Shown: one piece after another, positions 30,531 to 40,298 of the stretch
How the letters are laid out: each line of letters starts with the position of its first letter
How positions within the stretch are numbered: position 1 is the stretch's first letter
Source: Chitinophaga pinensis
GTDB taxonomy: Bacteria > Bacteroidota > Bacteroidia > UKL13-3
Assembly (NCBI GenBank): GCA_945870425.1
Contig: CAMBSD010000014.1
Location: 28,619-92,618 of the forward strand
DNA: 64,000 nucleotides
Direction of reading: 5' to 3'
Position numbers and translations under genes: made by a program
Notes under the pieces: generated by a model
Told to the model about the DNA's origin: nothing
What the model saw: only the letters and a program-made list of their open reading frames with translations
The model's database searches: none

Positions 30531-33500
30531 TCAGACAATTTCCAATACTGCGTCATCTTGTTCGATTAGTGAGCCGTCCTTTAAGTAAATTGATTTCACA
30601 ACACCTGCTTTTGGAGCCAAAACAGTACTCTCCATTTTCATGGCTTCGATGGCAAATAATTGTGTATTCTTTTCGATTTTTTCTCCAATTTTTACCAATA
30701 ATTTTGATAGCCTACCTTGCAATGGAGAACCCACTTCATCGGCATTGCTAACTTTTTTATTGGCTGCTTTGGTTCCAGAAAATTTCTTATCATTCACCTC
30801 TATGGCGCGTGTTTGACCATTTAATCTGAAAAGTGCAGTTACTTTGCCTTCTCCATCATTAATTGTATTTATCATCCGCACTAGAATATTCTTCCCTCTA
30901 CCAAGTTCAATCAATACCTCTTCATTGTTTTTTAGTCCATAAAAGAATGTAGCTGTTGGTATATGCCAAAGGTCGCCATACTTGCTTTTCATGTCAGCAT
31001 AACCTTCAAAAACCTTTGGATAAAATTTGTAAGATAAGAAATCTAAGAAGGTATAATCATGACCGAATTGAGTTTGAAAGGCATCAAATTCTTTTTCAAA
31101 ATCAACGGGTGTAAGATGGGCATTCGGTCTATCTGTATAAGCTTTATGAGATTTTAAAATAACTTTAGAAAGAGCAGGAGGGAAGCCTCCTGGATTTTGT
31201 CCAAGATCCCCTCTAAAAAGCTCCATAACAGAATCAGGAAAACTAATGCTATCACCTTTTTCATAAATATCTTTTTCGTTATAGCCATTTGAAGTCATGA
31301 ACAAAGCCATGTCACCCACTACTTTGCTAGATGGTGTTACTTTTACAATGTCTCCAAACATTTTGTTTACCACTTCATAATTCTCTTTGATGATCTCAAA
31401 CTTATCTTCTAAACCCAAACTGCGGGCCTGAGGACGAAGGTTTGAATATTGTCCTCCTGGAATTTCATGATCGTAAACTTCGGCAGTTCCTGCTTTCAAA
31501 TCGCTTTCAAATGGATAGTAATATTCGCGAATACTTTCCCAGTAGTTACTAAATTTATTTAATGATTTTAGGTTGATTTTTTGTTCACGCTCATTGCCTT
31601 CCATCATAGCAACGATTGAATTAAAGTTTGGTTGAGATGTCAAACCACTCATACTTGCCAATGCCACATCAATCACATCCACACCTGCTTCAATCGCTTT
31701 TAGATAAGTGGCAGGTTGTATACTAGATGTATCGTGAGTATGCAGATGAATAGGGATGCTAATCGACTTTTTTAGTTCAGTTATGAGTATCTCTGCTTGA
31801 TATGGTTTTAGCAGACCTGCCATATCTTTAATACCTAAAATATGAGCCCCTGCATCTTCAAGTTGTTTGGCTAAATCGAGGTAATAGTTCAGATTGAATT
31901 TTTGGTTTTTCTCAGGGTTAAGGAAGTCACCTGTATAAGCAATACAAGCCTCTGCCAAACCTTCGGTTCTTTCATTCACTGCATTGATGCTAACACGCAT
32001 GCCTTCTATCCAATTGAGTGAATCGAATATTCTGAAAACATCAATTCCATTTTTACCACTCTCTTCAATAAAACGTTCAACTAAATTATCAGGGTATGCT
32101 TTATAACCTACCGCATTAGAACCCCTAATCAACATTTGAAATAATGTATTTGGAATAGCTGCTCGTAATAGTTGTAGTCTTTGCCAAGGGTCTTCATGTA
32201 AAAAGCGCAGTGCGACATCGAACGTAGCACCACCCCACATTTCTATACTAAACATCTCAGGATGATTTTTAGCAAAACTTTCGGCAATTCGCAGCATATC
32301 TGCAGTTCGAACTCTTGTGGCTAGTAAACTCTGATGTGCATCACGCATGGTGCAATCCGTATATTGAATGGACTTTTCGTTTTTAAGCCATTGTGTAAAA
32401 CCTACCCTGCCTAACTCTTTTAATCTGTCTTTAGAGCCTTTAGGATATTCAGCATAGGGGTTGAAATCAGGAACAACAGCATTTCTGAATTGCACATTGG
32501 GATTGATCGACTTTACATCTTCGTTTCCGTTTACTGTAACTTCGGCTATGAATTGCAAAGCCTTGGTGCCTCTATCAAGTGCTTTTGAAAACTTGAACAA
32601 TTCAGGATGTGAATCGATGAATTTTACGGTGGTTTTTCCTGCTAAAAATTCTTTATGACGAAGCACATTTTCTAAGAAAATGATATTGGTTTTTACACCT
32701 CTAATTCTGAATTCTCTTAATACGCGAACCAATCTGTTACTCGCTTCTGAAAGGGTTTTTCCACTAGCAGTAATCTTTACCAAAAGTGAATCGAAGAATG
32801 GAGAAATTTTTACATTTGGATAAGCACTTCCTTCATCCAATCTAATGCCAGGCCCACCCGCATTGCGGTATGCAATGATCGTTCCATGATCGGGTTTAAA
32901 ATTATTGGCAGGATCTTCAGTGGTGATGCGAACTTGAACAGCATAACCATCACAACTAATTTGACTTTGAGAAAGTATATTTATTTCAGGGGAATCTAAA
33001 CGATGACCTTGTGCAATGAGTATTTGTGTTTTTACAATATCAATACCAGTAACCTCTTCGGTAACGGTATGTTCAACTTGGATACGAGGATTTACTTCGA
33101 TGAAATATACGTTTTCTTGAGGGTCAACTAAAAACTCTACGGTACCTACATTGTTATAATTTACTTTCTTGCAAATTTTAAGGGCAAAATCATAAAGAGC
33201 TTTTTTTGTTTCAGCTTTTAAATTTGGTGCAGGCGCCATTTCAATTACCTTTTGAAACCTACGTTGAACTGAACAATCACGTTCGAACAAATGCACCAAA
33301 TTACCATGTCTATCTCCTACAATTTGTACTTCAATATGTCGTGGTGTTTCAATGAATTTTTCTAAGAAAACGGTATCATCGCCAAAGGCAACACGTGCTT
33401 CATTTCTAGCTTCATTAAATAAGGCTTCTAATGATTCCTCGTTTCGCACCACACGCATGCCGCGTCCGCCACCACCTGCAGCGGCTTTAATCATCACGGG

Positions 33501-33965
33501 GTATTTGATGCGCGCAGCTTCGCTGCGCGCATCATCAAATGTTTTCAAGTCAATATGACTATCTTCTATAATAGGCACCTTTGATTCGATAGCTACTCTT
33601 TTAGCCAATACCTTATCGCCAAGGCTTTTCATTACCTCTGGATCAGGACCAATAAAAATGATTCCTTCCTCACGGCAACGAGAAGCAAAATGAGCGTTTT
33701 CACTCAGAAATCCGTAACCAGGATGAATGGCATCCACTTTTTCACTTTTAGCCACATGGATAATTTCTTCTATATCCAAGTATGGTTTTAATGGATCTGT
33801 TTCTTTTCCTATTTGGTAGCTTTCATCGGCTTTATAACGATGAAGACTATATCGGTCTTCGTAGGTATAAACCGCTACTGTTCTAATGTTAAGTTCGGTG
33901 GCAGCCCGAAAAACGCGGATGGCAATTTCGCCACGGTTGGCAACGAGTAGTTTTTTGATAGGCAT
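30531..33965 (-). CDS. pyc: Pyruvate carboxylase
   Basis: 1144 aa; biotin carboxylase KAAAGGGGRGMR, carboxyltransferase MRDAHQSLLATRVRT, biotinyl AIEAMKMES. Confidence 0.98.
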   Translation of the reverse strand: MPIKKLLVANRGEIAIRVFRAATELNIRTVAVYTYEDRYSLHRYKADESYQIGKETDPLKPYLDIEEIIHVAKSEKVDAIHPGYGFLSENAHFASRCREEGIIFIGPDPEVMKSLGDKVLAKRVAIESKVPIIEDSHIDLKTFDDARSEAARIKYPVMIKAAAGGGGRGMRVVRNEESLEALFNEARNEARVAFGDDTVFLEKFIETPRHIEVQIVGDRHGNLVHLFERDCSVQRRFQKVIEMAPAPNLKAETKKALYDFALKICKKVNYNNVGTVEFLVDPQENVYFIEVNPRIQVEHTVTEEVTGIDIVKTQILIAQGHRLDSPEINILSQSQISCDGYAVQVRITTEDPANNFKPDHGTIIAYRNAGGPGIRLDEGSAYPNVKISPFFDSLLVKITASGKTLSEASNRLVRVLREFRIRGVKTNIIFLENVLRHKEFLAGKTTVKFIDSHPELFKFSKALDRGTKALQFIAEVTVNGNEDVKSINPNVQFRNAVVPDFNPYAEYPKGSKDRLKELGRVGFTQWLKNEKSIQYTDCTMRDAHQSLLATRVRTADMLRIAESFAKNHPEMFSIEMWGGATFDVALRFLHEDPWQRLQLLRAAIPNTLFQMLIRGSNAVGYKAYPDNLVERFIEESGKNGIDVFRIFDSLNWIEGMRVSINAVNERTEGLAEACIAYTGDFLNPEKNQKFNLNYYLDLAKQLEDAGAHILGIKDMAGLLKPYQAEILITELKKSISIPIHLHTHDTSSIQPATYLKAIEAGVDVIDVALASMSGLTSQPNFNSIVAMMEGNEREQKINLKSLNKFSNYWESIREYYYPFESDLKAGTAEVYDHEIPGGQYSNLRPQARSLGLEDKFEIIKENYEVVNKMFGDIVKVTPSSKVVGDMALFMTSNGYNEKDIYEKGDSISFPDSVMELFRGDLGQNPGGFPPALSKVILKSHKAYTDRPNAHLTPVDFEKEFDAFQTQFGHDYTFLDFLSYKFYPKVFEGYADMKSKYGDLWHIPTATFFYGLKNNEEVLIELGRGKNILVRMINTINDGEGKVTALFRLNGQTRAIEVNDKKFSGTKAANKKVSNADEVGSPLQGRLSKLLVKIGEKIEKNTQLFAIEAMKMESTVLAPKAGVVKSIYLKDGSLIEQDDAVLEIV
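33507..33533. repeat. Perfect 12-bp inverted repeat (GC-rich hairpin) inside the pyc coding sequence
   Basis: gatgcgcgcagc-ttc-gctgcgcgcatc. Confidence 0.95.
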
Positions 33966-34251
33966 CGGATGTAGCTATAAATAGTGATTTACAAATATGC
34001 GATCCAAATGTAAATTATAAAAGAATCATTTAATTATGATTATTCACAATATGTGATTAGTGGTCACAATAAAACAACTTATTAAACAAAAAAATCGATT
34101 GTGCTTTGGAAATCATAAAATATTGTTATACTTGCCAACAGAAAATCAGCTCTGATTTTATTCAAGGTTACAATCCCATAGTTTTCTCAACTCAATTTTT
34201 TAAGAAAGCATAAAGGGTTTTACAATCGAAATTTATTTTGAACAAAAACTA

Positions 34252-35883
34252 ATGTACGACATTATTACGTTAAACGACATGCTCATTTCTGAGCTGCAAG
34301 ACATTGCTTCTACCATTAAATTAGACAATGTAAAAGGCTTAGAAAAGCAAGAATTGATTTACAAAATTTTAGAACAACAAGCTTCTGCCTCAGCTGATGG
34401 AGACGATGATCCTTCTAAGAAAAAAAGAGGCAGACCAAGAGTTGTCAAAGCCAAAGCGCCTGAAAAAGTTGAAATAAAAAAGAAAGAACCTCGGGAACCT
34501 AGAGAGTCAAAGCCTATTTTTGAATTAAAAGCAAAACAGGAAGAAGTTAATGATGAGCCAGCAGCTGTAAATCAGCATTCACAGGCAGATTTTATAAACG
34601 AAAATGTGTCTTCTAATGAGCCTGCTCCTGAAGTGGTTGAAAAACCAGCTATTGAAAATATTGCGCCTGTTGAAAGAAGACCAAACGAGCCTGCTGCAGA
34701 AAATGAAAATTTTCAAGAAAGAAGAAGACCCAATCGTTTTGAAAGACCACAAGCACAATACCAAGAATTAGAAGGTATCGTGAGTAGCGAAGGTGTTTTG
34801 GAAATGATGCCTGATGGTTATGGTTTCCTGCGATCTAGTGATTATAACTACATGTCATCACCAGATGATATTTATGCATCACCATCTCAAATAAAATTAT
34901 TTGGACTAAAAACAGGTGATACGGTGAGAGGGGCTATTCGTCCTCCAAAAGAAGGTGAGAAATATTTTGCCTTAACAAAAATAGACAAAATTAATGGCAG
35001 AGAGCCTGCTGATATTAGAGACAGGGTAGCCTTCGAACATTTAACTCCTTTGTTTCCGGATGAGAAATTGAACTTGGCTGATAATTCAGCTACCTATTCA
35101 ACACGCATTATTGATATGTTGGCTCCGATAGGTAAAGGCCAACGTGGTTTAATAGTGGCGCAACCTAAAACGGGTAAAACCATTTTATTAAAAGAAATTG
35201 CCAATGCCATTGCTAAAAATCACCCTGAAGTTTATCTAATCATTCTTTTGATTGATGAACGCCCTGAGGAGGTAACAGATATGCAACGCAGTGTAAGAGC
35301 AGAGGTGGTAGCAAGTACTTTTGATGAGCCTGCTGAAAAGCATGTGCGATTGTCAAACATTGTGCTTGAAAAAGCCAAACGCCTTGTAGAATGTGGACAT
35401 GATGTGGTTATTTTGATGGATTCAATCACACGTATGGCTCGTGCGTTTAATACAGCACAACCAGCTAGCGGAAAGATTTTGTCGGGTGGTGTGGATGCGA
35501 ATGCCTTACACAAACCTAAACGTTTCTTTGGAGCCGCTCGTAAGATTGAAGATGGAGGTTCATTGACCATCATAGCTACTGCTTTGATTGATACAGGAAG
35601 CAAAATGGATGAGGTGATTTTTGAAGAGTTTAAAGGTACCGGTAATATGGAGTTACAGTTAGACCGTAAATTGGCTAACAAACGCGTTTTCCCTGCTATT
35701 GATATTATTTCTTCAAGCACAAGAAGAGACGATTTATTGTTAGACAAACAAACCCTGCAACGTATTTGGGTATTGCGCAATCATATTGCGGATATGAATG
35801 CCGATGAGGCTATGAATTTGTTGCTTAAAAACATGAAAAACACAAGAACCAACGAAGAGTTCTTGGCAAGTATGAATAGCTAA
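34252..35883 (+). CDS. rho: Transcription termination factor Rho with long disordered N-terminal insertion
   Basis: [34 protein letters not shown]...[39 protein letters not shown]...[27 protein letters not shown]...[16 protein letters not shown]. Confidence 0.98.
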   Translation: MYDIITLNDMLISELQDIASTIKLDNVKGLEKQELIYKILEQQASASADGDDDPSKKKRGRPRVVKAKAPEKVEIKKKEPREPRESKPIFELKAKQEEVNDEPAAVNQHSQADFINENVSSNEPAPEVVEKPAIENIAPVERRPNEPAAENENFQERRRPNRFERPQAQYQELEGIVSSEGVLEMMPDGYGFLRSSDYNYMSSPDDIYASPSQIKLFGLKTGDTVRGAIRPPKEGEKYFALTKIDKINGREPADIRDRVAFEHLTPLFPDEKLNLADNSATYSTRIIDMLAPIGKGQRGLIVAQPKTGKTILLKEIANAIAKNHPEVYLIILLIDERPEEVTDMQRSVRAEVVASTFDEPAEKHVRLSNIVLEKAKRLVECGHDVVILMDSITRMARAFNTAQPASGKILSGGVDANALHKPKRFFGAARKIEDGGSLTIIATALIDTGSKMDEVIFEEFKGTGNMELQLDRKLANKRVFPAIDIISSSTRRDDLLLDKQTLQRIWVLRNHIADMNADEAMNLLLKNMKNTRTNEEFLASMNS

Positions 35884-35903
35884 TTATTTTAGAAATTAAT
35901 AAG

Positions 35904-35936
35904 AAAAGGGGCTCGATTTATCAAGCCCCTTTTTTG
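35904..35936. terminator. Rho-independent terminator downstream of rho
   Basis: aaaaGGGGCTcgatttatcaAGCCCCtttttt. Confidence 0.85.
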
Positions 35937-36089
35937 TTAAATTTATTTCATCAACTCCATAATTTTCCCGCAACTATCCATAGTCTGAAGCCAAGCCAAA
36001 GAATCTCCTATCTTTTTTTTCTTTTTTATTTCCATCATAAATATTTCATAACAAAAATCGTCTTTTTATAAAAATTCAATTTTGTATGT

Positions 36090-36473
36090 TTGCAAGGCTT
36101 GAAAAAGATTTTGGTATATATTCTCCTTGTGGCTTTTATCACGCCAATGGCTCTTCGTGCAGGGGCTATAGGATATTACTATGCCAATAAAACCTATATT
36201 GCATCTCAACTTTGTGTAAATAAAGATAAGCCAAAATCATGCTGTGAGGGAACTTGTTATTTAAACAAACAGCTAAAAAAGGCAGGGGAATCCCAAGACA
36301 ATAAATTGCCTGCTTATTTAAAGAGCATTGAAAAAGAGATGTTTAATCATGAATTGATTTCGGAACATACATCGGTTTGTTTCTCTAAAATTAGCACTAA
36401 ACACAAGCCTTATAACAATTCCTATAACTTCATTCATCAGGCTAGTATCTTTCAGCCACCCAGTTTTTCTTAG
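36090..36473 (+). CDS. Small Cys-containing membrane-anchored hypothetical protein; start uncertain (TTG 36090 or TTG 36099)
   Basis: TM N-terminus, conserved-looking LCVNKDKPKSCCEGTCYLNKQL motif; TATGTTTG box at 36085. Confidence 0.6.
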   Translation: MQGLKKILVYILLVAFITPMALRAGAIGYYYANKTYIASQLCVNKDKPKSCCEGTCYLNKQLKKAGESQDNKLPAYLKSIEKEMFNHELISEHTSVCFSKISTKHKPYNNSYNFIHQASIFQPPSFS

Positions 36474-36571
36474 CTTATTTATTGCTTCTAGCTATTCTCT
36501 TACATCAATGTTTGAGATGATGGCTTACGCTGTCCTATATGGAGCAAATTCTTTCAAACAAATTATTTATT

Positions 36572-36692
36572 AGACTGCTTTCGTAATTCGGTTATATGCA
36601 GTGAGGACGTCATGGTGAGGAAAGAAGCCATCTGATTTATCTGGAGATTGCTTTACTTCATTCGCAAAGACGCTCAATTATGAAAGAAGTCT
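36572..36692. repeat. Decayed REP/MITE-like nested imperfect palindrome
   Basis: Outer arms agactgctttcgtaatt (36572-36588) / aattatgaaagaagtct (36676-36692), inner arms gacgtcatggtgaggaaagaagccatct / agattgctttacttcattcgcaaagacgc. Confidence 0.7.
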
Positions 36693-36758
36693 ATTTGTCA
36701 ATAACACTCATAACTATTCCTTTTAAGGCATTGTTATGGAATTAAAGAAAAACAAAAC

Positions 36759-37157
36759 ATGAAAAAAATTATAGCAGTATGCTGCATACTACTTGCATTC
36801 GTGCATACAAAAGCTCAGTCGAGCACCGATAATTGGCAAGCTTTAAAGGCCTTCCACAGCATCATGTCGGCCACCTTTCACCCAAGTGAAGAAGGCAACT
36901 TGAAGCCCATCAAAGAGCGTAGCAAAGAATTGGTTCAAAAAGCAAAAGAATTGGCTCAATCAAAAGCACCATTAGAGTTTAATAAACCAGCCATCAAAAA
37001 AGCAGTAGATGATTTGGTTTTAGGAGCTGAAAAGCTAGACAAAATGATTGCTGATAAAGCTAAAGATGCTGATATTATCAAAGCTTTAAGTGGCCTGCAT
37101 GATGTGTTCCATCAGATAGTAGGATTGTGTAAAAATCCAGAGAATGAGAAACACTAA
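36759..37157 (+). CDS. Secreted helical hypothetical protein
   Basis: Signal peptide MKKIIAVCCILLAFVHTKAQ, helical body (QALKAFHSIMSATFHPSEEGNLKPIKERSKELVQKAKELA). Confidence 0.6.
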   Translation: MKKIIAVCCILLAFVHTKAQSSTDNWQALKAFHSIMSATFHPSEEGNLKPIKERSKELVQKAKELAQSKAPLEFNKPAIKKAVDDLVLGAEKLDKMIADKAKDADIIKALSGLHDVFHQIVGLCKNPENEKH

Positions 37158-38061
37158 TTTTAACAAACGAGATGTATGCCTAGCATGCATCTCATTTATA
37201 CTTATATTTTTTGCCAAATCAAGCCTCGCTTGCGATGTATGCGGATGTTCTTCCAATGCCAATTATTTCGGCATTCTACCTCAATTTAAACAGCATTTTG
37301 TGGGTATTAGATATAGTAATCTCAGTTTTGACTCAAAGCATATTCCAAGTCTTAGTGGGCAAGTAACTACCTCAAAAGATATATTGCAAAGAGGCGAATT
37401 ATGGGGGCGTTTTTATCCTACAAAGCGATGGCAACTTTTTGCTTTTGTGCCTTATCAAGTAAACCTAAAAACAGAGGAGGGCAACAGCACCCAAACGAAT
37501 GGCCTATCTGATATAAGTGTATTGGCAAATTACATCCTTATAAACACAGGTGATTCGGGCAGTTTTTCATGGAGGCATAGTTTATCAATAGGAGGGGGAA
37601 TAAAAGCCCCAACAGGCAATTTTGATAACAATGGAATTCCTAGTTTGCAAATTGGCACTGGTACTTGGGACTATTTATTTAATGCTATTTACACCGCTCG
37701 CTATAAGCAAGTGGGCGTGAATGTGGATGCCAATTTTAGACTTAATTCAAGCAATAGCCATTACCAATTTGGCAACCGATTGACATCAAGTATGCGTTTT
37801 TTCTATTGGAAAAAAATGCGAATGAGTTCCATTTTACCGCATGTTGGGTTGATGATGGAATATGCTGAAAAGGATATCCAAGAAAGGGTAATTCAAAAAT
37901 ACACAGGTGGAACGGGTATGTATGCTGCCACTGGTTTAGATGTGTATTTCAGAAAACTAGCAATTGGTGGGCTGTTTGCCTTACCTACTAACGAAAAATT
38001 AAATGAAGGTTTGGTGAAAACCAATCAAAGAATCACCCTTCAAGTTTTATATTTATTTTAA
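37144..38061 (+). CDS. Outer-membrane beta-barrel transporter-like protein with N-terminal CDVCGC motif
   Basis: Signal peptide then ACDVCGCSSNANYFGILPQFKQHFVGIRYSNLSF; amphipathic strands, terminal ITLQVLYLF. Confidence 0.7.
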   Translation: MRNTNFNKRDVCLACISFILIFFAKSSLACDVCGCSSNANYFGILPQFKQHFVGIRYSNLSFDSKHIPSLSGQVTTSKDILQRGELWGRFYPTKRWQLFAFVPYQVNLKTEEGNSTQTNGLSDISVLANYILINTGDSGSFSWRHSLSIGGGIKAPTGNFDNNGIPSLQIGTGTWDYLFNAIYTARYKQVGVNVDANFRLNSSNSHYQFGNRLTSSMRFFYWKKMRMSSILPHVGLMMEYAEKDIQERVIQKYTGGTGMYAATGLDVYFRKLAIGGLFALPTNEKLNEGLVKTNQRITLQVLYLF

Positions 38062-38062
38062 G

Positions 38063-38770
38063 ATGACAAGAACCATATTTTATTCAATCCTATATTCCGC
38101 AATTTTAATCATTATAGGATGCCAAAAAGATAATACGATTGAGAATACAAGCCCACCTCAAGTTGATTTTATAAGTCCATCTAAAGGGCAAAGTTTTACT
38201 GAAGATGATACCATTTATCTTAAAGTCAACATCAGTTCTTCCGTTGAATTGCACGATTATATGTTGGAATTGAAAAATTTAACAGATAACAAAACAGTTT
38301 ATACTTTTAATGGACACTCTGATGGAAAATCAGCTAGCATAAATGAATACTATATTCCTTATGTAAGTAAGGATGCAGATATGTTAATGGTTTTAACCAC
38401 ACTTGATCATAATGGAAATAAAAGTGTGCAGACATCATTATTCAAAATAAAAAACACCAAAGAGGAGCTAAAGCCTGAGATTGTTATTATTTCGCCAAGT
38501 TCGGCTGAATGTGATAACAATAGTTCTTTGCATATTCAGTTAGCTTTTAATCATAGTTTGTTTTTAAAAGAGTGACATGTAAAATTGAGTAAAAATGGCA
38601 CAGCAGTTATGGATTTTTTCCCTAATGTTGCACACTTGAAAAGCTTTTTGCTTGATACAACTTATCAGATAAAAGTAGATGCTTATTCGGATTTTGAATT
38701 ACTGATAACAGCTATTGATACGAGTAATATCAGGGCTGAAAAGGCATTTGATTTTCATGTACATTACTAG
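38063..38770 (+). pseudogene. DUF4625-like lipoprotein interrupted by an in-frame TGA at 38573-38575
   Basis: Lipobox IIIGCQKD; ...LHIQLAFNHSLFLKE * HVKLSKNGTAVMDFFPNVAHLKSFLLDTTYQIKVDAYSDFELLITAIDTSNI...; the two ORFs are in the same frame. Confidence 0.75.
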
Positions 38771-38779
38771 CATAGAATT

Positions 38780-39181
38780 ATGAAAAAAATAGTTGGTCTA
38801 TTTGTGTTATTGCTATTCATTTTTGCATGCAATGAACAGAAGAAAAAGAATAATGCAGAAAAGTTGAATGATGATATTCTGAGGATGCATGATGAAGCCA
38901 TGTCAAAATCATCATACGTTTTGAAACTAAAAGGCAAAGTGAATGTTTTATTAGATAGTATCAATATACCTTTTAATAGAGATACCTTGCAGCAGTTATC
39001 ATCAGATTTATTTAAAGCTGATAGGCTTATGCTTGATTGGATGCACCAATACAAAGAGCCTAATTTGAAAAGTGATACGGCTGAAAGATATTTGCAAAAA
39101 CAATTAGAAATGATAGAAGAGGTTCATGATATTACATTTAAAAGTATTAATTCAGCAGAAAGGATTTTGAATGAAAAATAA
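38780..39181 (+). CDS. Lipoprotein, hypothetical
   Basis: MKKIVGLFVLLLFIFACNEQKKK lipobox, helical body. Confidence 0.65.
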   Translation: MKKIVGLFVLLLFIFACNEQKKKNNAEKLNDDILRMHDEAMSKSSYVLKLKGKVNVLLDSINIPFNRDTLQQLSSDLFKADRLMLDWMHQYKEPNLKSDTAERYLQKQLEMIEEVHDITFKSINSAERILNEK

Positions 39182-39800
39182 AATAGGATTGTTGAGTTTG
39201 ATGTTCGTATTTATTGCTTGTGGCGAGAACAAGCTACCCATTTATGGTGATAGAAAGGTGGAGATGAAAACGATTGATGGAAAACCTGTGGCAGATACAA
39301 TTTATCAAACCGTTCCTGATTTTGAGTTTACCAATCAAGAGGGGAAGCTGATAAACCAAGATATCGTAAAGGATAAAATTTACATTGCTGATTTTTTCTT
39401 TGTTACATGTTCTACCATCTGTCCTCGTATGAAGAAAAACCTTTTGAAGGTGTATGAAACATTTAAAGACAATCCTGAAATCATGCTTTTGTCTCATACC
39501 ATCGATCCAGAGCACGATTCGGTTTCAGTGCTCCATGATTTTGCAAGCCGCTTAGGTGCGGATAGCAAGCAATGGCTATTTTTAACGGGTAATAGAGAGA
39601 AGATATACGAATTAGCCGAGCATGGTTACTATGCCACAGCGCTTGCTGATTCAACTGAACCGGGTGGTTATGTGCATAGTGGTGGGCTTATTTTGGTGGA
39701 TAAAAAACGAAGGGTTAGAGGCATCTATGATGGAACTGTTGAATCTGCTACCTCTCAATTGATATTAGACATAACAACACTAATGCATGAAAAAGAATAA
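39171..39800 (+). CDS. SCO1/SenC family copper chaperone lipoprotein
   Basis: IYIADFFFVTCSTICPRMKKNLLKVYETFKDNPEIMLLSHTIDPEHDSVSVL...YVHSGGLILVDKKRRVRGIYDGT. Confidence 0.93.
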   Translation: MKNKIGLLSLMFVFIACGENKLPIYGDRKVEMKTIDGKPVADTIYQTVPDFEFTNQEGKLINQDIVKDKIYIADFFFVTCSTICPRMKKNLLKVYETFKDNPEIMLLSHTIDPEHDSVSVLHDFASRLGADSKQWLFLTGNREKIYELAEHGYYATALADSTEPGGYVHSGGLILVDKKRRVRGIYDGTVESATSQLILDITTLMHEKE

Positions 39801-40164
39801 GTTTCTAGTTTTACTTTGCTTTGTTTTTTATTCGCTACTAATTTCATGTGCTGATGAGAAACAAGCCCAAAGCAGGGCCAATGCCAATCATGGTTTGGAA
39901 TTGTATGAGCGAATGTGCGCCAATTGTCATCAATCGGATGGAAGTGGTTTTGTTAAATTGTATCCACCTTTGAAAAATGCAGATTATATCAAACAAAACC
40001 CTAAAGCCATTTTTGGCATTATCAAAAACGGAATGAAAGGAAGGGTTATAGTGAATGGAATAGAGTTTAACTTAGTTATGCCTGCAAATCCTAAATTAAG
40101 TGACAAGGAAATTGAGCACATTGTAGAATATGTGCAAACAAGATTTTTGTCAAGTTCAGAGTAA
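39787..40164 (+). CDS. Class I cytochrome c (lipoprotein)
   Basis: LYERMCANCHQSDGSGFVKLYPPLKNADYI...MPANPKLSDKEIEHIVEYV. Confidence 0.93.
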   Translation: MKKNKFLVLLCFVFYSLLISCADEKQAQSRANANHGLELYERMCANCHQSDGSGFVKLYPPLKNADYIKQNPKAIFGIIKNGMKGRVIVNGIEFNLVMPANPKLSDKEIEHIVEYVQTRFLSSSE

Positions 40165-40298
40165 TAATGTCCCCGAAACTGCTAGATATATATCACTATT
40201 TAGGAAATTTCTCTAATACATTGATTGATATGACTGGAATGTAAGCTTGGGTTTAAATGATTTATTTATATATTGCTCCTCAAATATTTAGCTAAATA

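Noticed and set aside
38573-38575. Alternative genetic code (TGA = Trp)
   Set aside because: TGA terminates other intact genes here (9061-9063, 22415-22417), and Trp is encoded by TGG throughout.
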